Below, one piece after another: positions 57,516 through 64,000 of a stretch of 64,000 nt of DNA. How positions within the stretch are numbered: position 1 is the first letter of the stretch; each line of letters opens with the position of its first letter. This DNA comes from Leclercia pneumoniae (GTDB lineage: Bacteria > Pseudomonadota > Gammaproteobacteria > Enterobacterales > Enterobacteriaceae), in contig NZ_CP071383.1 in the NCBI RefSeq assembly GCF_017348915.1, positions 1,550,001 to 1,614,000 on the forward strand, in the 5' to 3' direction. The notes beneath the pieces were generated by a model, which had not been told where the DNA came from, did not search any database, and saw only the letters and a program-made list of their open reading frames with translations. Position numbers and translations under genes: made by a program.

Positions 57516-58592
57516 ATGAAGTCGAAAAGCGCGACGTTAGAGGATGTGGCTCGCCATGCGGGCGTCTCCTATCAGACCGTGTCCAGGGTACTGAACAAAT
57601 CTGCCAATGTATCCGAAGCCACGCGCCATAAGGTGGAGAAAGCCATTGAAATACTGCGTTATGTTCCGAACCGGCTGGCACAGCAACTGGTCGGCAAGCA
57701 GACGCAGACCGTAGGGCTGGTCACCATATCTCTGGCCCTGCATGCCCCTTCACAGGTGGCGGCGGCGGTAAAACGCTATGCCAATCTTGAAGGTTACCAG
57801 GTGCTGATCTCCATGATCGATGAGAACGTCAACCACAGCATTCAGGATTCGATCAACGAATTGAAGTCTCAGCTGGTAAACAAAGTGATCATCAACGTGC
57901 CGCTGGAGGCTGACGAGGCGCAGAAAATCGCGTCAGATAACGACGACATCGTCTGCCTGTTCCTGGATGTTGATCCCTACAGCTCTGTGTTTAACGTTTC
58001 GTTTAACCCGGCGGATGGCACGCGCGCCAGCGTGAAATATCTGCATGAACTCGGCCACCGAGAGATCGCGCTGCTGGCGGGACCGGCCAGTTCAGTCTCG
58101 GCAGAGCTGCGCCTGAAAAGCTGGGTGGAGACGTTGAAGAGTTATGGCCTGGAGCCTGCCACCATCGTGCGCGGCAACTGGGATGCGCAGAGCGGTTACG
58201 CGGGGGCGCTGCAAATGCTGCGTGAGACAGCCCACTTTACCGCCGTGCTGGTGGGGAACGACCAGATGGCGCTGGGGGTGCTAAGCGCCTTCCATCAACA
58301 TCAGATCCCGATTCCGGGCGAGAAATCGGTGATTGGTTACGATGACACCTATGAAAGCTCATTCTTCTATCCGGCACTGACGACCGTCTCGCTGGATCTG
58401 GATCTGCAGGGTAAAGAAGCGGTGCGCCGCATTCTGGACCACGGAGAGGAAAGTACGCTGCGCTTGTCGTCCATCCTACCGGCGCGGCTGGTGGTGCGGC
58501 ACTCCACCGGCCCGAAAGGGGAGAAGGGTAAAAACCTGCAGGCGCTCGCCGACCAGCTGCGGGCCATTGCCCATCAACTGGAGGAGCGGTAA
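57516..58592 (+). CDS. ganR: LacI-family regulator of galactan use
   Basis: 358-aa repressor strikingly close to E. coli LacI. Helix-turn-helix LEDVARHAGVSYQTVSRVLN, hinge YVPNRLAQQLVGKQ, and ligand-domain stretches LALHAPSQVAAAVK, IALLAGPASSVSAELRLKSW, VGNDQMALG and VIGYDDTYESSF. The conserved sugar-binding features suggest a galactoside inducer. It also keeps a C-terminal leucine-rich tail (LQALADQLRAIAHQLEE) like the LacI tetramerisation helix. Divergent from the porin gene. Confidence 0.92.
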   Translation: MKSKSATLEDVARHAGVSYQTVSRVLNKSANVSEATRHKVEKAIEILRYVPNRLAQQLVGKQTQTVGLVTISLALHAPSQVAAAVKRYANLEGYQVLISMIDENVNHSIQDSINELKSQLVNKVIINVPLEADEAQKIASDNDDIVCLFLDVDPYSSVFNVSFNPADGTRASVKYLHELGHREIALLAGPASSVSAELRLKSWVETLKSYGLEPATIVRGNWDAQSGYAGALQMLRETAHFTAVLVGNDQMALGVLSAFHQHQIPIPGEKSVIGYDDTYESSFFYPALTTVSLDLDLQGKEAVRRILDHGEESTLRLSSILPARLVVRHSTGPKGEKGKNLQALADQLRAIAHQLEER

Positions 58593-58623
58593 AGCCCCCT
58601 CATTATGGCGACTGGGCAGAGTT

Positions 58624-58652
58624 GCCTCTGAGCGTGCCTCACGCACAGAGGC
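58624..58652. repeat. Long hairpin downstream of ganR
   Basis: GCCTCTG-A-GCGTG pairs with CACGC-A-CAGAGGC around CCT, with a symmetric A/A mismatch. There is no T-tract. It may end or stabilise the ganR mRNA. Confidence 0.6.
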
Positions 58653-58759
58653 GCAAGGGCAGCGGCAGGGAGGTAAGCTCTAATGGACAAATATTTATAA
58701 GATTCAGCGATAAACTCAGGCTTCTGACCCCGGAAAATAGCCCAACAGGAGCCCGCTGA

Positions 58760-59155
58760 ATGTTTCCTCACCTGCGCATTGCCAGACCCGTGACCGATCT
58801 TGCACGATCTTTCCATATGTACGCCAGCGGCCTGGGGCTGCAAAAGATTGCCGACTTTGACGATCATGACGGCTTTAGCGGCATCATGCTCGGCCGTGCG
58901 GGGCTGCACTGGCATATGGAGTTAACCCTCTGTCTGCACCATCCGGTACAGCCTTCCCCGACAGCAGAAGATCTGCTGGTCATGTACTATCCGGAAAAGC
59001 AGGCGTGGGAAGAGGCCTGTGAAAAGATGATCGCGGCGGGCTTCAGGGCGGTGAGCGCGTTCAATCCTTACTGGGATAAGCAGGGGGCAACCTTTATAGA
59101 TCCTGACGGGTACAGGGTCGTTATCCAGAACCGAGCCTGGGAGTCACCTAAATAA
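58760..59155 (+). CDS. VOC-superfamily (glyoxalase-like) protein
   Basis: 131-aa vicinal-oxygen-chelate fold protein with two beta-alpha-beta modules: N-terminal LRIARPVTDLARSFHMYASG and C-terminal FNPYWDKQGATFIDPDGYRV. His and Glu candidates for a metal site occur in HWHMELTL. AACAGGAG precedes the ATG. It resembles YycE-type proteins of unknown substrate. Confidence 0.85.
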   Translation: MFPHLRIARPVTDLARSFHMYASGLGLQKIADFDDHDGFSGIMLGRAGLHWHMELTLCLHHPVQPSPTAEDLLVMYYPEKQAWEEACEKMIAAGFRAVSAFNPYWDKQGATFIDPDGYRVVIQNRAWESPK

Positions 59156-59267
59156 CGGATCAGAATGTCGGCACTGCCTGGTACGCATGCAGAACCGCCA
59201 TGCACACAGGCTTACGCACGCGATAAACAACAGGAATGGCTGTATGCGTTATCCCACCACGGGAGAC

Positions 59268-59296
59268 TGCGCCTTTAGAGTGGAAATAAAGGCGCA
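59268..59296. repeat. Perfect inverted repeat between the VOC gene and the small membrane peptide
   Basis: TGCGCCTTTA pairs perfectly with TAAAGGCGCA around a nine-base loop. There is no T-tract. It may end the VOC transcript or the 35-aa peptide transcript. Confidence 0.5.
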
Positions 59297-59356
59297 GATA
59301 GCACGCGAAATTACAGTTTTTTGTACCTTATGGACTGCCCAAAAAAGCGTGTTCTG

Positions 59357-59464
59357 TTAACGCTGTTCTGAACCGCACCAGGCGCCGAGTAACGCCTTCA
59401 ACACACTGATAAGACCCAACACTATGAGCGCTACCAAAGCGGCCAGCAATACAAAATCTGCCAT
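59357..59464 (-). CDS. 35-residue single-pass membrane peptide
   Basis: A short frame translates to MADFVLLAALVALIVLGL, then ISVLKALLGAW and CGSEQR. It has one long hydrophobic helix (residues about 4-29), an acidic N-terminus and a basic end. AGAAGGGA lies 8 bp before the ATG, a good ribosome-binding site. I do not recognise a family. By size and build it resembles small regulatory membrane proteins (KdpF- or YnhF-like) or type I toxins such as TisB/Ldr; nothing distinguishes these. Confidence 0.6.
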   Translation of the reverse strand: MADFVLLAALVALIVLGLISVLKALLGAWCGSEQR

Positions 59465-59636
59465 CGGTTAATCCCTTCTGATAACACGTTTCTCAGAAAG
59501 CGTAGACGCTGTTTTCAAATTTTCCTCCCTTAATAATTCAGTGCGCTCTTTTTGTTAAATGCTTCGTTTCGCACCGGGCATTTCGGAGCGTCTGGCGGAG
59601 ACTGAGGAACAACGCACTGGAGCTGCCAGCGTTGTC

Positions 59637-60899
59637 CTACAACATCGGCCAGAGTAGCGCCGAGAGGGTTGCCAGCCCGCCGAGAACCACCCACAACACG
59701 GTCATGCCACGCAGCTGCGCCAGCGCAGTACGCGTGCAAATAAGCCAGGCGGGAATGAGGAACACGATCACCGCAATGAGCGGCCCACAAAACGTCTCGA
59801 TCAGGTTGATGACGTCCGGGTTCGCGTAGACGATGCCGAACGTGAGCAGAAACAGTCCCAGAGAGGCGGCGCGCTTGCGAGACGCCGCGTTTTTACCCGA
59901 TCCGCTGGTCACCAGCTGGCTAAAGGTTTCTGCTACCGACAGGCCCACCCCGAGGAAAGATTTTGTCATGCCGAGTATGGCGATGAACGGAGCCACATAA
60001 AAGATGAGGTTGAAGCTGCCGTTTCCTTTAATCACAGAGAGCACGTTCAGGTTCTCCGCCTTCGCCTGCACGAAGCTGTCATGCGGAATACTTAGCACGC
60101 AGCTCAGCACGAAGAAGATGATACTGGTAAAGATGGCGATATAAGCCACGCGGATCACCCACAACGCCTTTTCCTCGCCCCCGGCTTTTTTCTCTTTATA
60201 CCAGGAGGTGAGGGGGGAGATCATCGGCGCACAGCAGAACGAAAACGTAATCAGCGGCAGCGTCAGCCAGATACCTTTCAGCGTCACCGGCAGCGGAGTG
60301 GTTTTCACCTCAGCAACCGCACCGGTGAAATTTGCAAGATGCCACTCCGGGATCAGTGAAACGGCGATAAGCAGCACCGATGCCGCGAAGGGTAGTGCCA
60401 GCGCGCTCATCGTCGCGACGACCTTATCGCGCCCCTTACTCAGTACCCCATATAGCGCAGCGACCACGATAAATGAAAGCGGCCCACGGTTGATGCTGGT
60501 CATCTGCAGATGATCCACGAGGAAGTTATCCAGCGCATTGACCAGCGCCACCCCGTAAACCAGGGTCACAGGGAAGAAGGTCACGCAGTAGAATAAGGTC
60601 ATCAACTTCTCGCCGTGACCACTAAAGAAAGAACCGAAGATGGGCAGCATACCTTTTTCGGTCTGCTCCTCTCGCAGATAGACCCGACATAAAAGCAGGT
60701 GCGGTATCAGGGATAATGGCAGGCCCAGCAGCAGCATCACCAGGAAGATGACCGGCCCGCGCGTACCAATTTCCACCGGCAGGAAAAGCGTTCCCGCCCC
60801 GACCGCTGTGCCATACAGACCCAGGGTCCAGATATTGTCCTGCCAGCGCCAGCCCTTACGTACAGGGAGGGTGACTGTCGTCGTTGAACTATTCATCAT
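59637..60899 (-). CDS. Amino-acid permease of the SdaC/YhaO (HAAAP) family
   Basis: 420-aa inner-membrane transporter with about eleven helices, of the hydroxy/aromatic amino acid permease family. The N-terminal motif LGLYGTAVGAGTLFLPVEIG and the SFCCAPMISPLTSWYKEK stretch are typical of the SdaC/TdcC/YhaO group, so serine or threonine symport is the most likely role; the exact substrate is unknown. Start may be the first or second of two adjacent ATGs (60899 or 60896). No enzyme gene for the substrate lies beside it. Confidence 0.85.
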   Translation of the reverse strand: MMNSSTTTVTLPVRKGWRWQDNIWTLGLYGTAVGAGTLFLPVEIGTRGPVIFLVMLLLGLPLSLIPHLLLCRVYLREEQTEKGMLPIFGSFFSGHGEKLMTLFYCVTFFPVTLVYGVALVNALDNFLVDHLQMTSINRGPLSFIVVAALYGVLSKGRDKVVATMSALALPFAASVLLIAVSLIPEWHLANFTGAVAEVKTTPLPVTLKGIWLTLPLITFSFCCAPMISPLTSWYKEKKAGGEEKALWVIRVAYIAIFTSIIFFVLSCVLSIPHDSFVQAKAENLNVLSVIKGNGSFNLIFYVAPFIAILGMTKSFLGVGLSVAETFSQLVTSGSGKNAASRKRAASLGLFLLTFGIVYANPDVINLIETFCGPLIAVIVFLIPAWLICTRTALAQLRGMTVLWVVLGGLATLSALLWPML

Positions 60900-61449
60900 G
60901 TTTTACCGCGTGGAGAATAACGCCTGAAACAGGGAGACCAAACCGGGAAATCGAATAAGTGTTGCCGGTCATCTTGCCAGTGAGGGGTGTAAAAAGGAGA
61001 TCATCTGCCTCTGGAAATCGCGGTAGAGATATAACGTCCAGTGCTATCACGTACTGGGCCGAGAGGAGGTGCTTTCGCATACTCAAAACCTTGTCAGTAT
61101 ACCTGTAAGCAACTGTCATTATTTATAGAGTATGCTTTAACAGGCGGTTAATAAGAAAAGGCATTTGTGACATTAACGACTAAATAACGCCTGACTTTCC
61201 CTGCCTGCACGCCTGTTAATCAGAAAAAAATACCTTAATAATTAATTACCATAAGTAATTTTATTTCTGAAGGAGAAGCTTATTCGAATATTTTATAGCG
61301 GAGCTGAATGGATGCGCCTGGGGGGAATTAAAAAAACATGAACAATACAATCTTATAACCAGCCTATAGCGTTATGCACGTTAAGGATGCTGCTGAAAAA
61401 AGCGGTTGTGAGATGCCATAATTTTGTGGCGACAGGACATTGCCGGTTG
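60900..61449. other. Gene-poor AT-rich gap between the permease and IS1
   Basis: About 550 bp. The part next to the permease must hold its promoter; a TATACT (about 61095-61100 on the minus strand) lacks a well-spaced -35. An open frame of 76 codons (60889-61119, minus) overlaps the permease start and has no family resemblance. The rest is AT-rich and holds no gene that I can support. Confidence 0.5.
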
Positions 61450-61504
61450 GGTGATGCTGCCAACTTACTGATTTAGTGTATGATGGTGTTTTTGAGGTGC
61501 TCCA

Positions 61505-61780
61505 GTGGCTTCTGTTTCTATCAGCTGTCCCTCCTGTTCAGCTACTGACGGGGTGGTGCGTAACGGCAAAAGCACCGCCGGACATCAGCGCTATCTCTGC
61601 TCTCACTGCCGTAAAACATGGCAACTGCAGTTCACTTACACCGCTTCTCAACCCGGTACGCACCAGAAAATCATTGATATGGCCATGAATGGCGTTGGAT
61701 GCCGGGCAACCGCCCGCATTATGGGCGTTGGCCTCAACACGATTTTACGTCACTTAAAAAACTCAGGCCGCAGTCGGTAA
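61505..61780 (+). CDS. insA: IS1 protein InsA
   Basis: 91-aa DNA-binding protein with a zinc-finger-like CPSC...CSHC pattern and a C-terminal helix-turn-helix. Alone it binds IS1 ends and represses transposition. A6C at 61756-61762 is the known -1 frameshift site that joins insA to insB and gives the InsAB' transposase. Confidence 0.96.
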
Positions 61781-62202
61781 CCTCGCGCATACAGCCGGGC
61801 AGTGACGTCATCGTCTGCGCGGAAATGGACGAACAGTGGGGCTATGTCGGGGCTAAATCGCTCCAGCGCTGGCTGTTTTACGCGTATGACAGGCTCCGGA
61901 AGACGGTTGTTGCGCACGTATTCGGTGAACGCACTATGGCGACGCTGGGGCGTCTTATGAGCCTGCTGTCACCCTTTGACGTGGTGATATGGATGACGGA
62001 TGGCTGGCCGCTGTATGAATCCCGCCTGAAGGGAAAGCTGCACGTAATCAGCAAGCGATATACGCAGCGAATTGAGCGGCATAACCTGAATCTGAGGCAG
62101 CACCTGGCACGGCTGGGACGGAAGTCGCTGTCGTTCTCAAAATCGGTGGAGCTGCATGACAAAGTCATCGGGCATTATCTGAACATAAAACACTATCAAT
62201 AA
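61699..62202 (+). CDS. insB: IS1 protein InsB (transposase C-terminal part)
   Basis: 167-aa open frame that supplies the DDE catalytic domain of InsAB' after -1 frameshifting. Acidic residues in [22 protein letters not shown] and [10 protein letters not shown] are in place. Compared with the IS1 sequence I remember, it reads SLQRW for SRQRW and YDRLRK for YDSLRK; the effect on activity is unknown. Confidence 0.95.
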
Positions 62203-62373
62203 GTTGGAGTCATTACCGCCGGTTGGGTGAATTTTGTCTGTTTGTTTATATATTGTCACAGGTCGGCAGCAATGATCGCTAAACCGCACAATTGTGATAA
62301 TTTTATAGCATCTATTAACAAAAGATGGCCATTTTCATAAGTTACCCTAAATTTTTGTCAAAGTTATAACATT

Positions 62374-63030
62374 ATGAAAATATCCAAAAACCTTAGTCCT
62401 GCGTTCTGGTTCACCTTAATGCTGCCGTTACTGTTTATGGCGGTACGGTTCTCTCCTTTACCCTTATTTGATGCCTCTATGGTGGGTCAGATAGAAAATT
62501 ATCAGGCACTCTGGTTACTCTTTTGCGGCGTATTCACACTGGCCGCGATGTTGCCACTCTCCCTCAGTAAGCCCACCCGGCTATTCTGGATCTGGTCTGC
62601 ATACTGGTGGTTTGTACTGCTGGGGAGAAGCATTAGCTGGGGGCGTGAATATTTCCCGGATGTGCCACATCTTTATTTCCGTATCATCTCCGTGCTCTGG
62701 ATTGCACCGCTTATCGTTGCGCTTTTTTCCAGGGCTCTCAGGGCAGAAATAGCACGCAAAATCAGAGATATTCCTTTCCCTGTGGCTATCTTCTCCCTGG
62801 CGCTCATCTCTTTCCTTATCTCCGATACGGTTGAGCATAAAAGAGTGCTCGCCTTCCTTTTCGTTGATAGCCCTGAACATCAGGATATTATTGAAGAGCT
62901 GTATGAAATACCCTTTATGGTCGCGCTATTTATGACGGCATGTTATTACATGCGGATTGATAAATTAGCCTTAGCACATCCGGTTCGAAACCGTACCGAT
63001 AACAGAGAAGCATCGATAACGCGCACATAA
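62374..63030 (+). CDS. Six-helix inner membrane protein of unknown function
   Basis: 218 aa with hydrophobic segments at about residues 10-28, 42-60, 66-85, 101-120, 132-152 and 176-192, and a basic C-terminal tail (ALAHPVRNRTDN). No motif ties it to a known family. The ATG 62374 has only a weak purine-rich upstream sequence. Its upstream region is where IS1 inserted, about 150 bp away, so expression could be affected. Confidence 0.75.
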   Translation: MKISKNLSPAFWFTLMLPLLFMAVRFSPLPLFDASMVGQIENYQALWLLFCGVFTLAAMLPLSLSKPTRLFWIWSAYWWFVLLGRSISWGREYFPDVPHLYFRIISVLWIAPLIVALFSRALRAEIARKIRDIPFPVAIFSLALISFLISDTVEHKRVLAFLFVDSPEHQDIIEELYEIPFMVALFMTACYYMRIDKLALAHPVRNRTDNREASITRT

Positions 63031-63198
63031 TTAATCGCTATCACGAGTCGTCATGCTGTGTTTTTACGGCATGATGGCAAAACAAAAATAGCAGCCAGGC
63101 TCGACTCCCCCTCTTTATGCCGCGAAAGGGGGATATTTAACGGCCGTCACAAAGCGAAACCGACTATCTCTCTCCTTCATAAAAAGTGAGGAGTGTGC

Positions 63199-63447
63199 TC
63201 ACGCCTTACCGCATTGCAACGCGTACTGAGCCGTATAATACGCGTCGAGGGGCGTATCGTCCCGGTAGACCGCCCGGGTGTCCTCTCTGCATATCCACTC
63301 ATCAAGAAACCAGTCATCTTTACATCTGGCGTCCCGGGATGGCTTCACCGTCCAGGTGGATTTTCTGCCAAAGAGTCCCCTCCGCTGAACGATACTGCCG
63401 ATGCCTCTCTCGTCGCCCATGCGAATGATCTCAAACTTCGCCATCAT
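63199..63447 (-). CDS. Hypothetical 82-residue protein
   Basis: Frame starting Met-Met-Ala-Lys-Phe-Glu-Ile-Ile, with TGAGG just upstream (it fits the second ATG at 63444 best). The sequence is mixed and acidic/aromatic, including DDWFLDEWICRED and DAYYTAQYAL, and reads as a folded soluble protein rather than an antisense shadow. I do not recognise a family. A longer open frame on the plus strand overlaps it but looks less protein-like. Confidence 0.5.
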   Translation of the reverse strand: MMAKFEIIRMGDERGIGSIVQRRGLFGRKSTWTVKPSRDARCKDDWFLDEWICREDTRAVYRDDTPLDAYYTAQYALQCGKA

Positions 63448-63768
63448 AGCCTCATGCTAACGAATACTAAGTCCAGATTATCTCACCCCTGCGCCGTGGT
63501 TTCTTCACAGTCTGCGCTGTATTGCCTTCGTGATGGAGATGAAAGCGGGGGGTGTAACTCGGGTGACCGCGTTATACATAACGTCACCGAATTGCTTTTG
63601 ATAGCGCATGAGCAGCGGCGATAACGCGTCACAGGCAGATTTCACTACCGCGTAAAACGCGTTTCGTGGCGTGAACCGTCGAACGTTTCACTTTGCGACC
63701 CGCATCCGCGCAATCTGTCATAAACCTGTCACACTCAAGGCGATGCGTAAAAAAAAGAGGAAGAAGGG
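63448..63768. promoter_or_regulatory. Upstream region of agp
   Basis: No gene is supported in these 321 bp. The region holds a dyad at 63562-63588 (GGTGAC and GTCACC arms around GTTATACATAAC) and the Pho box at 63715-63732 directly before agp. Confidence 0.55.
63715..63732 (+). promoter_or_regulatory. Pho box upstream of agp
   Basis: CTGTCATAAACCTGTCAC consists of two 7-bp direct repeats CTGTCAT and CTGTCAC separated by 4 bp, matching the PhoB consensus CTGTCATAAAWCTGTCAY at nearly every base. It lies 36 bp upstream of the agp ATG, on the coding strand. Confidence 0.75.
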
Positions 63769-64000
63769 ATGAAAAGAGCACTCCTGGCGATCGCCGTGGC
63801 AAGCAGCGTCGCACTCAGTTCTGGGGTACAGGCGCAAACCGCGCCGGAAGGGTATCAGCTTCAGCAGGTTTTAATTATGAGCCGCCATAACCTGCGCGCT
63901 CCGCTGGCCAATAACGGCAGCGTACTCGAACAATCCACGCCCAGCCAGTGGCCGGAGTGGGATGTACCGGGCGGGCAGCTCACCACCAAGGGCGGCGTCC
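63769..64000 (+). CDS. agp: Periplasmic glucose-1-phosphatase, 3'-truncated by window edge
   Basis: Histidine acid phosphatase that hydrolyses glucose-1-phosphate and phytate in the periplasm. Only the first 77 codons are visible. Signal peptide [20 protein letters not shown] with cleavage after QAQ or nearby. The catalytic motif RHNLRAP is at residues 39-45, followed by [17 protein letters not shown] as in E. coli Agp. A purine-rich AGGAAGAAGGG precedes the ATG. It marks the return to E. coli gene content after the accessory region. Confidence 0.95.
   Translation, partial: MKRALLAIAVASSVALSSGVQAQTAPEGYQLQQVLIMSRHNLRAPLANNGSVLEQSTPSQWPEWDVPGGQLTTKGGV

Larger units (their letters stand above)
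61450..62217 (+). mobile_element. Insertion sequence IS1, complete
   Basis: The element is exactly 768 bp, the IS1 length, from the left end GGTGATGCTGCCAACTTACT to the right end GGAGTCATTACC. It is flanked by the direct repeat GCCGGTTG (61442-61449 and 62218-62225; nine bases if a shared terminal G is counted). The sequence is almost identical to the enteric IS1 I remember, so the insertion is recent. It sits in an intergenic region and breaks no recognised gene. Confidence 0.97.

Noticed and set aside
48579-59325. Identical 15-mer TTACAGTTTTTTGTA at 48579-48593 and 59311-59325
   Set aside because: A repeated 15-mer is expected by chance a few times in a 64-kb window, and the two contexts share nothing else.
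60889-61119. 76-codon frame upstream of the amino-acid permease as a leader peptide
   Set aside because: It overlaps the permease start, lacks repeated regulatory codons and shows no attenuator hairpins.
63193-63624. 143-codon plus-strand frame near agp
   Set aside because: Composition is not protein-like, it overlaps the better minus-strand frame and no ribosome-binding site was found.
33256-63750. Integrated prophage or integrative element at serT
   Set aside because: No integrase, no phage structural gene and no direct repeat of the tRNA end was seen.

Overview
The window is a chromosomal segment of a member of the Enterobacteriaceae close to Enterobacter, Lelliottia, Leclercia or Klebsiella. 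This rests on gene content, gene order and near-E. coli protein sequences; the species cannot be fixed by eye. It carries one tRNA, one insertion sequence and no CRISPR array or prophage.

Positions 1 to about 33,000 follow the E. coli order pepN – ssuEADCB – pyrD – zapC – ycbX – rlmL – uup – pqiABC – rmf – fabA – ycbZ – matP – ompA – sulA – sxy – yccSF – helD – mgsA – yccT – yccU – hspQ – rlmI – acyP – tusE – yccA. Several classic control sites can be read directly: the pyrD start-site-switch leader with a PurR box, the FadR and FabR sites of fabA, the LexA box of sulA and the ompA leader.

From 33,256 to about 63,750 E. coli synteny stops. Between yccA/serT and agp, where E. coli K-12 has hya, app and other genes, lies a run of accessory modules: (1) an orphan OppA/MppA-like binding protein and tRNA-Ser(UGA); (2) a molybdenum aldehyde oxidoreductase operon paoABCD plus a MocA-like nucleotidyltransferase; (3) a FecBCD-type ABC importer whose promoter is covered by a very good match to a Zur (zinc) operator; (4) a secreted alpha/beta hydrolase; (5) a prenylated-FMN decarboxylase pair (UbiX-like and a UbiD most like the Fdc1 clade) with a divergent MarR regulator; (6) a complete beta-1,4-galactan locus: LamB-like porin, GH53 galactanase, MalEFGK-type importer, GH42 beta-galactosidase, LacI-type regulator and a stand-alone glucose-type PTS EIIB domain; (7) a VOC protein, a 35-residue membrane peptide, an amino-acid permease of the SdaC/YhaO group, an intact 768-bp IS1 and a six-helix membrane protein. 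The window ends in the first 77 codons of agp, preceded by an almost perfect Pho box.

The galactan genes form one pathway. Oligosaccharides enter by the porin, GanB cuts galactan in the periplasm, the ABC importer takes up galacto-oligosaccharides, GanA releases galactose, and the LacI-like regulator together with CRP probably controls expression through sites seen in both promoter regions. The best candidates for under-described biology are the Zur-type control of the FecBCD-like importer, the Fdc1-like decarboxylase cassette, the orphan EIIB and the small membrane peptide.
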